Below, piece after piece: positions 59,271 to 64,000 of a DNA stretch of 64,000 nt; within the stretch, counting starts at the first letter, position 1; each line of letters begins with the position of its first letter. Below the pieces are notes generated by a model, which saw only the letters and a list, made by a program, of their open reading frames with translations, had not been told where the DNA came from and ran no database searches. The position numbers and the translations under genes were made by a program. The stretch comes from Dinghuibacter silviterrae (GTDB lineage Bacteria > Bacteroidota > Bacteroidia > Chitinophagales > Chitinophagaceae), in contig NZ_SODV01000002.1 of NCBI RefSeq assembly GCF_004366355.1, positions 660,768-724,767 of the forward strand. Direction: 5' to 3'.

Positions 59271-61721
59271 ATGAAGAAGTTAATGTTGATATTCTTTGTA
59301 CTATTTGCCTCCCATGCGCTCTGGGCACAGCTCCCGTTCCCTTTGCCCGGGGGGGACACAAAGAAGGAAGAATCGAGCAAGGACAGGCTGGATTCCCTGC
59401 TGTCGCTGCTAAATAAGAAAAAATACAAGACACGACCCTACGAGTCGGTCATTACAAGGGATGCGGTGGCGTACAACGGCCTATTTTCGGTGTATGCCGT
59501 TCGGGACTCATTCTTCATAGAAATCCCGGATACGTTGCTGGGCCGTGATATGGTCATGATCACGCGCGTGGTAAAAGGTTCCGTAAGCTCGTCCGACGCA
59601 CTCGGGGGCAGCAAATATCCCGGGGAAAGCCTGGACGAGAAAAACGTGTACTTCAAGACGGCACCAGATTCCGCGATCAACCTTTTGTCCGATCTGCAAG
59701 CCGACCAGGCCGAACCCGGAAGCAGGATCGCCGGAGCCGTAGCCAACGCCAATACCGATCCCATCGTACAAACCTTCCAGATCGTGGCTTTGGGAAAGAA
59801 CAAGTCTTCCATCCTGGTGGATGCCACGGCATTTTTGAAAATCCCGGGCCAGTTGACCAATATCGGGAAAGCTACGGCGACCGCCATTCATGTGGAGTAC
59901 GTGCATGCTTATCCCATCAATGTGGAAATCGGTATCTACCGGACTTCCAGCGGTGCCCCGGTGGTGACCAACACCTCCTTTGTCGTGCTGCCAAGGGTGC
60001 CGATGCAGCAGCGGTTGTACGACCGCCGGGTGGGTTACTTTGCCGATGACGTGTTTTATTTCTCCGATGAACAACACCAGGTGGAGAAAAGGGAGTTTAT
60101 CAACCGCTGGCGCCTGGAACCCAAGCCCGAAGACCGGGAGCGCTGGCAGCGGGGTGAGCTGGTGGAGCCCGCAAACCCCATCGTTATTTATATCGATCCG
60201 CATACGCCCAAGCAATGGGTCAAATACCTTATCATGGGTATCAACGACTGGCAACAAGCATTCGAGCAGGCAGGCTTCAAAAACGCCATCATGGGGAAGG
60301 AATGGCCGTACGGAGACAGCGCCAACCTCGACGACGCCCGTTACTCCTTCGTCTGTTACCTGCCGTCCGATGTGATCAACGCCTACGGCCCGAATGTACA
60401 CGACCTGCGCAGCGGCGAGATCATCCAAACCCATATCGGCTGGTACCACAATGTGATGACCCTGCTGCACGATTGGTACCTGGTGCAGGCAGGGGCGACC
60501 GACCCCCGCGCCCGCCACGCCAAATTCGACGACGAGCTGATGGGGCAGTTGATCCGTTTTGTCTCCTCTCACGAGGTAGGACACACGCTCGGCCTTAGGC
60601 ACAACTTCGGCTCCAGCAGCATGACCCCTGTGGAAAAGCTTCGCGACAAGGAATGGCTCAAACAACACGGCCACACCGCCTCTATCATGGACTACGCCCG
60701 CTTCAATTATGTAGCCCAGCCCGAAGACAATATCCCCGAAGAATGCCTTTGGCCGCATATTGGCGAGTACGACCGCTGGGCCATCGAATGGGGGTATAAA
60801 TATTCCGGCGCCCAGACGGTGGAAGAGGACAAGAAGATCACCCGCCAGTGGATCAGCCAAAGGCTCGCCGCCAATCCACGGCTCTGGTTCGGCAGCCAGG
60901 AAGGGGAAAAGAAAGAAGCAGGCGCACGCCCGGACGACCCCCGTTGTCAGACCGAAGACCTGGGCGATAACAACATGACCGCGGGTACCTACGGGATTAA
61001 TAACCTTAAACGCATTCTCCCCAACCTCCCGGCCTGGTGTAAGGAAGAAGGCGGCCTGTACGACAACCTCGGCGAGGCCTATAAGGCCCTGACCGGCCAG
61101 TTCAAACGCTATGTGGGCCATGTCCTGACCAACATCGGGGGGGTAGAACGTACCTACCAAAGCGAGGATTCCGGCGGCGACGTATACGCACCCGTGGCGC
61201 GCGCCAAACAGAAACAGGCCCTGGCGTTCCTCAACAACCAGCTCTTTACCACCCCGTATTGGCTGCTCGATCCCACGGTAACCAGGAAGGTGACGAACCC
61301 GCTGGAGGCAAATTTTGTCATAGACCTGCAAGACCGGGTAATGAATACGTTGCTGGACAGCGCCATGTTTGCCAAGCTCGCGGCCAACACCGCCCGGTTT
61401 GGAACAGCTGCGTCCTATCCCACCGAAGAGTTCCTCTCCGACATCCACCACGACATCCTGGGCGGTTTGCCCACCGGCAAACCCATGGACCTCTACCGGC
61501 GCAATCTGCAAAAAACATACATCGGAGCCCTCGCCGACATCCTGTCTTCCCTCGACCCCGGTGTCACGGAGACAGAAGCCTATGGCCTCGTCAGGGCCGA
61601 CCTGCAACGCGCGCAGAACGAGATGACGGCTCATTTGCAACAATATTCCGGCCTTGACAAGGCCCACCTGGAGAGCCAGATCGCAGTGATCAAGAAAGTT
61701 TTAAATCCAAAGCAAGATTAG
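59271..61721 (+). CDS. Exported metzincin-type zinc metalloprotease (DUF5117/DUF5118), copy 2
   Basis: An 816-residue paralogue of the gene at 56321: signal peptide (MKKLMLIFFVLFASHALWAQ), a charged 30-residue insert (KKEESSKDRLDSLLSLLNKK), the DUF5118/5117 region, and the catalytic site HEVGHTLGLRH (His434, Glu435, His438, His444) with the Met-turn SIMDYARFNYVAQPED. The two copies share long identical stretches around the active site (RFVSSHEVGHTLGLRHNFGS) but differ in the N-terminal part, which suggests different substrate recognition. It is the last gene of the operon: a GC-rich hairpin follows 34 bp after the stop. Confidence 0.93.
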   Translation: MKKLMLIFFVLFASHALWAQLPFPLPGGDTKKEESSKDRLDSLLSLLNKKKYKTRPYESVITRDAVAYNGLFSVYAVRDSFFIEIPDTLLGRDMVMITRVVKGSVSSSDALGGSKYPGESLDEKNVYFKTAPDSAINLLSDLQADQAEPGSRIAGAVANANTDPIVQTFQIVALGKNKSSILVDATAFLKIPGQLTNIGKATATAIHVEYVHAYPINVEIGIYRTSSGAPVVTNTSFVVLPRVPMQQRLYDRRVGYFADDVFYFSDEQHQVEKREFINRWRLEPKPEDRERWQRGELVEPANPIVIYIDPHTPKQWVKYLIMGINDWQQAFEQAGFKNAIMGKEWPYGDSANLDDARYSFVCYLPSDVINAYGPNVHDLRSGEIIQTHIGWYHNVMTLLHDWYLVQAGATDPRARHAKFDDELMGQLIRFVSSHEVGHTLGLRHNFGSSSMTPVEKLRDKEWLKQHGHTASIMDYARFNYVAQPEDNIPEECLWPHIGEYDRWAIEWGYKYSGAQTVEEDKKITRQWISQRLAANPRLWFGSQEGEKKEAGARPDDPRCQTEDLGDNNMTAGTYGINNLKRILPNLPAWCKEEGGLYDNLGEAYKALTGQFKRYVGHVLTNIGGVERTYQSEDSGGDVYAPVARAKQKQALAFLNNQLFTTPYWLLDPTVTRKVTNPLEANFVIDLQDRVMNTLLDSAMFAKLAANTARFGTAASYPTEEFLSDIHHDILGGLPTGKPMDLYRRNLQKTYIGALADILSSLDPGVTETEAYGLVRADLQRAQNEMTAHLQQYSGLDKAHLESQIAVIKKVLNPKQD

Positions 61722-61754
61722 ACGGACAGGTTTCTCATGTGACTTTGAACCAAC

Positions 61755-61776
61755 GGGGCCTGTTTCTACAGGCCCC
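61755..61776 (+). terminator. Hairpin after the protease operon, also at the DoxX gene end
   Basis: GGGGCCTGT / ACAGGCCCC, loop TTCT, followed by TTCTCATTTT. It lies 34 bp after the second protease and 3 bp from the stop of the convergent DoxX gene, so it may serve both directions. Confidence 0.72.
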
Positions 61777-61779
61777 TTC

Positions 61780-62160
61780 TCATTTTGCGATCATCGGCAG
61801 GTACTTGGCCCTATTGTCGAAGATTGCCCAGAAAACGATGGCGATCAGTACCAATACGATGGGCAAGCTTGAAGGGTTCATGTTGATGTTCGCCAGTAGA
61901 ATACCTGCCAACACCGGCAGGATCACGATGGCGCCCAGCGCCCTGGTCCTGGGGAAGATCAACAGTAAACCGCCAAGAATTTCTATGGTACCTGTCAGCG
62001 GCATCAGCCAGCCAATCTCCATAAATGCCGCCACCGTTTTCGCCACTTTTTCGGGCACTTGTTTTGGCACCGGCATGTAGTGGAAGAACTTGTCCAGGCC
62101 GGCGTTGATAAACATCAGGCCTGCCAGCAGGCAAAGGATAAAAAGGATGATACGTTTCAT
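61780..62160 (-). CDS. DoxX family membrane protein
   Basis: A 126-residue protein with four transmembrane helices (about residues 4-22, 45-65, 73-92, 97-116). The motif LLAGLMFINAGLDKFFHYMP and GWLMPLTGTIEILGGLLLIF are typical of the DoxX/DoxD-like family. Members take part in membrane redox or sulphur metabolism in some bacteria; the substrate is unknown here. An exact TATATTTG -7 box (62192-62199, minus strand) lies about 30 bp upstream of the ATG. It is convergent to the protease operon. Confidence 0.88.
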   Translation of the reverse strand: MKRIILFILCLLAGLMFINAGLDKFFHYMPVPKQVPEKVAKTVAAFMEIGWLMPLTGTIEILGGLLLIFPRTRALGAIVILPVLAGILLANINMNPSSLPIVLVLIAIVFWAIFDNRAKYLPMIAK

Positions 62161-62191
62161 TGGTGTTGTTTTGTGGTAAACGGATAGGTTT

Positions 62192-62199
62192 CAAATATA
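62192..62199 (-). promoter_or_regulatory. -7 box of the DoxX gene
   Basis: TATATTTG on the minus strand is an exact TAnnTTTG match ending 31 bp before the ATG at 62160. No clear -33 box. Confidence 0.45.
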
Positions 62200-62331
62200 T
62201 GGGTAACCAATCGGTTTCGAAAAACTATTTTTTCGGGCTGCCCGAGCTCTTTTGTTGGTGAACGATAGGTTATTTCTTAAATGAAAATTGTTTTTATAGA
62301 CATGAAATAGCATGTCGGGTTGTTGACTATT

Positions 62332-62407
62332 TTGGTCACTTATTTTATAAAAAAAGGTAACAAATATTGATTTAAATTGTCACTTATTTTTGTAAATTGG
62401 TGACAAT
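62332..62407 (+). promoter_or_regulatory. Operator-promoter region of the AbiE operon
   Basis: ATTGTCAC (62376-62383) and GTGACAAT (62400-62407) form a perfect 8-bp inverted repeat with a 16-bp spacer that contains the exact -7 box TATTTTTG (62385-62392); the right arm covers the ATG. A further half-site TTGGTCAC with the following CTTATTTT lies at 62332-62347, a direct repeat of the second. The region 62201-62400 is visibly AT-rich compared with the rest and holds no gene. Repression by AbiEi at such repeats is known for the AbiE family. Confidence 0.65.
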
Positions 62408-63008
62408 GGAGAATGTACAAAAAAATATAAAATATTCATTATCAAAGAAAAAGAATGGGAGTTTGATATTTCCCTCTGATTTTAGAGGCATGGGTAGTGA
62501 AGCGGCTATTAAAAAGGCGCTCTCACGTTTGACGGTGCAGGGGATACTGAAAAGGGCGGCGCATGGGATTTATTATAAGCCCAAAATAGATCCGGTCCTG
62601 GGGGAACTACATCCTGGAGCGGAAGAGATAGCGACTATGTTGGCGAAGAAGGAGAAGATACGGATTCGACCTGCAGGCGCGTATGCATTGAATAAGCTCG
62701 GACTGAGTACACAGGTACCCACCCGACTGGTATTTATAACGGATGGGCCTCCCCGCCAGCTGAATATAGGTAAGATGAAGATCAGGTTCAAGGCAACATC
62801 GCACAAAAAGTTAGCTACCATCGGACAGATCAGCGCGCTAGTGATTCAGGCATTGGAAGAGTTGGATATAAACCATATTGACGTTGATACGGCGGCCCGG
62901 ATAAAGAAGCTGTTGTTAATGGAAGATGCTAAGAAGTTGAAACATGACCTTGGGCTGGCGCCGGTACGGGTATATAATTATATTGTTAAACTGTTAAAGG
63001 AAAAATAG
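62406..63008 (+). CDS. AbiEi-type antitoxin (DUF6088 family)
   Basis: A 200-residue protein with an N-terminal winged-helix part (GSLIFPSDFRGMGSEAAIKK, ALSRLTVQGILKRAAHGIYY) and a C-terminal antitoxin domain (HPGAEEIATMLAKKEKIRIR, PAGAYALNKLGLSTQVPTRL, VFITDGPPRQLNIGKMKIRF). This matches the DUF6088/AbiEi group, which represses its own operon and counteracts the AbiEii toxin by an indirect (type IV) mechanism. The ATG at 62406 lies in the right arm of the operator; TTG 62397 would add three residues. The toxin gene begins 2 bp after the stop, so the two are coupled. The gene is less GC-rich than the rest of the window, which fits acquisition. Confidence 0.88.
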   Translation: MENVQKNIKYSLSKKKNGSLIFPSDFRGMGSEAAIKKALSRLTVQGILKRAAHGIYYKPKIDPVLGELHPGAEEIATMLAKKEKIRIRPAGAYALNKLGLSTQVPTRLVFITDGPPRQLNIGKMKIRFKATSHKKLATIGQISALVIQALEELDINHIDVDTAARIKKLLLMEDAKKLKHDLGLAPVRVYNYIVKLLKEK

Positions 63009-63010
63009 AT

Positions 63011-64000
63011 ATGACGGGCTGGCTTGCACTTTCAAATGAGCAGAGACGGGCAACCTTGGAGCAAGCGTGGCGTAAAAGCGGGATTGGTCCTAAAGCGATC
63101 GAGAAAGACTGGTGGGTTACGCTGGCGTTAAAGGCTTTGTTTGAAGGACCGTATAGGAAGTACATGATATTTAAGGGCGGCACGTCATTAAGTAAGAGCT
63201 GGAACCTGATCGAGCGATTCTCGGAGGATATAGATATCGCCCTGGATGCGAAGGCATTCGATATGGAGCACAAAGCGGCTCCGACGAAAGGTGATATTGA
63301 AAGGCTAAAGCGCAGGGGCTGCGCTTTCACCAGTATGGAGTTAAAAGCCGCGTTAGAGGGACAATTGACGAAAATGGGCGTACCGGAAGGCATGATAAGC
63401 ATTACGGCTGCAGAGGTCAATGAAAAGATGCCGGATAAGGACCCACAGGTATTGATGGTAGGGTATCCACCTTTGTACGAGGCGAACCCTTATTTGAGGG
63501 ATGAAGTACGAGTAGAGGTCAGTGTCCGGTCATTGAAGGAACCTTATACGCAAAGAGGCATTCAATCTATTTTATATACCTGGTTCCCGAATGAGGTATA
63601 TGCGGAAATCCCGCTGGAGATTGCCGTGGTGGATCCGAGAAAGACTTGCCTTGAAAAAGCCTTCCTATTGCATGAGGAGTTTATGAAGCCGGATTTGAAT
63701 AAAATCCGGATCGAGCGAATGTCCAGGCATCTGTATGATTTGTACCGGTTGGATCGATCGGGGGTATCAGATAAAGCGTTGGCCGATAATGAATTATATG
63801 CGGCTATTATCGAACATAGAAAGCAATACAGCAGACTGAAGCATGTCCGGTATGAGACCTTGGAGCGGGCTACTATTTCTTTTTGTCCGCCTGGGGCGTT
63901 GTGGAAGGTATACCAGGAAGATTACGCAAAGATGCAGGATCAAATGATCTATGGAAATTCGGTGTCATTTGAGGAGTTGATGGAGGGATTGGAAGTGCTT
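63011..64000 (+). CDS. AbiEii-type nucleotidyltransferase toxin (cut by window edge)
   Basis: A frame open from the ATG at 63011 to the window end, 330 residues. The motif FKGGTSLSKSW (residues 54-64) followed by FSEDIDIAL (Asp73 and Asp75) is the GGTSLSK/DxD signature of the AbiEii/DUF1814 nucleotidyltransferases. The second conserved part EIAVVDPRKTCLEKAFLLHE and MSRHLYDLYRL is also recognisable. AbiEii toxins transfer nucleotides to tRNA 3' ends and stop growth, giving phage abortive infection. It is 2 bp downstream of its antitoxin. The C-terminus is outside the window; a frame without stop to the edge supports an intact gene. Confidence 0.9.
   Translation, partial: MTGWLALSNEQRRATLEQAWRKSGIGPKAIEKDWWVTLALKALFEGPYRKYMIFKGGTSLSKSWNLIERFSEDIDIALDAKAFDMEHKAAPTKGDIERLKRRGCAFTSMELKAALEGQLTKMGVPEGMISITAAEVNEKMPDKDPQVLMVGYPPLYEANPYLRDEVRVEVSVRSLKEPYTQRGIQSILYTWFPNEVYAEIPLEIAVVDPRKTCLEKAFLLHEEFMKPDLNKIRIERMSRHLYDLYRLDRSGVSDKALADNELYAAIIEHRKQYSRLKHVRYETLERATISFCPPGALWKVYQEDYAKMQDQMIYGNSVSFEELMEGLEVL

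Noticed and set aside
59508-61667. A 719-codon open frame opposite the second metalloprotease
   Set aside because: Antisense to a gene with intact catalytic motifs. Long antisense frames are expected in GC-rich DNA with strong third-position bias; the same effect gives the long frame opposite the first protease.

Overview
The window looks like a stretch of chromosome from a GC-rich member of the Bacteroidota, most likely Chitinophagaceae. Reasons: two SusC/SusD pairs, two ECF sigma/FecR pairs (FecR with DUF4974-type tails), a SusCD locus next to a one-protein hybrid two-component regulator, a type IX secretion C-terminal domain, Bacteroidota-only families (DUF4199, DUF4382, DUF5117/5118 metalloproteases), no clear Shine-Dalgarno sequences, and several TAnnTTTG promoter boxes. 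No rRNA, tRNA, CRISPR array or transposase was seen. The genus is an inference from family content, not from a marker gene.

Layout. 1-2.9 kb: a minus-strand run of a membrane AraC regulator, a serine beta-lactamase-like hydrolase and a ChaA-type cation/proton antiporter cut by the window edge. 3.1-7.1 kb: a YVTN propeller protein, an OmpR-type two-component pair, a membrane-anchored LuxR regulator and a DUF4199 protein. 7.0-11.4 kb: a tightly overlapping minus-strand run (lipase maturation factor-like protein, Crp/Fnr regulator, NTF2-like protein, nitronate monooxygenase, SDR). 11.4-24.2 kb: a polysaccharide utilisation locus with SusC, SusD, a GH28-like beta-helix enzyme, a hybrid two-component regulator and a LytS/LytTR pair. 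An orphan MNT nucleotidyltransferase gene framed by two strong hairpins sits between SusD and the GH28 gene. 24.4-31.4 kb: DUF4395 protein, class V aminotransferase, a T9SS-secreted protein, a subclass B3 metallo-beta-lactamase-like enzyme and a Na+/H+ antiporter whose start codon overlaps that of the lactamase. 31.4-37.3 kb: an ECF sigma / FecR / STN-containing receptor locus followed by two paralogous DUF4382 lipoproteins. 37.3-49.4 kb: GH95, two carbohydrate- or redox-related blocks, GH5 with a ricin-type lectin, KatG, a thioredoxin-fold lipoprotein-like gene without its CxxC, a small RRM protein, and a GlxA regulator joined to GAPDH. 49.5-61.7 kb: a second ECF sigma / FecR / SusC / SusD locus that runs into two paralogous metzincin proteases with a small lipoprotein between them. 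61.8-64 kb: DoxX and an AbiE-type toxin-antitoxin pair, AT-rich upstream, cut by the window edge.

How the parts work together. Two regulatory signals can be read directly from repeated DNA. A 28-bp element (26/28 identical) lies in the same orientation, 23-24 bp upstream of the -7 box, in front of both susC and the GH28 gene; this makes one activator, most likely the neighbouring hybrid regulator, the probable controller of the locus. Separately, a bipartite sequence CTAGGWCC-N15/16-TGTCTTA lies in front of fecR and of each DUF4382 gene and looks like the promoter of the local ECF sigma factor. A third signal, an inverted repeat that encloses the -7 box of the AbiE operon, fits autoregulation by AbiEi. 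Start codons that would be non-ATG in the longest reading frame were moved to the first good ATG unless stated.
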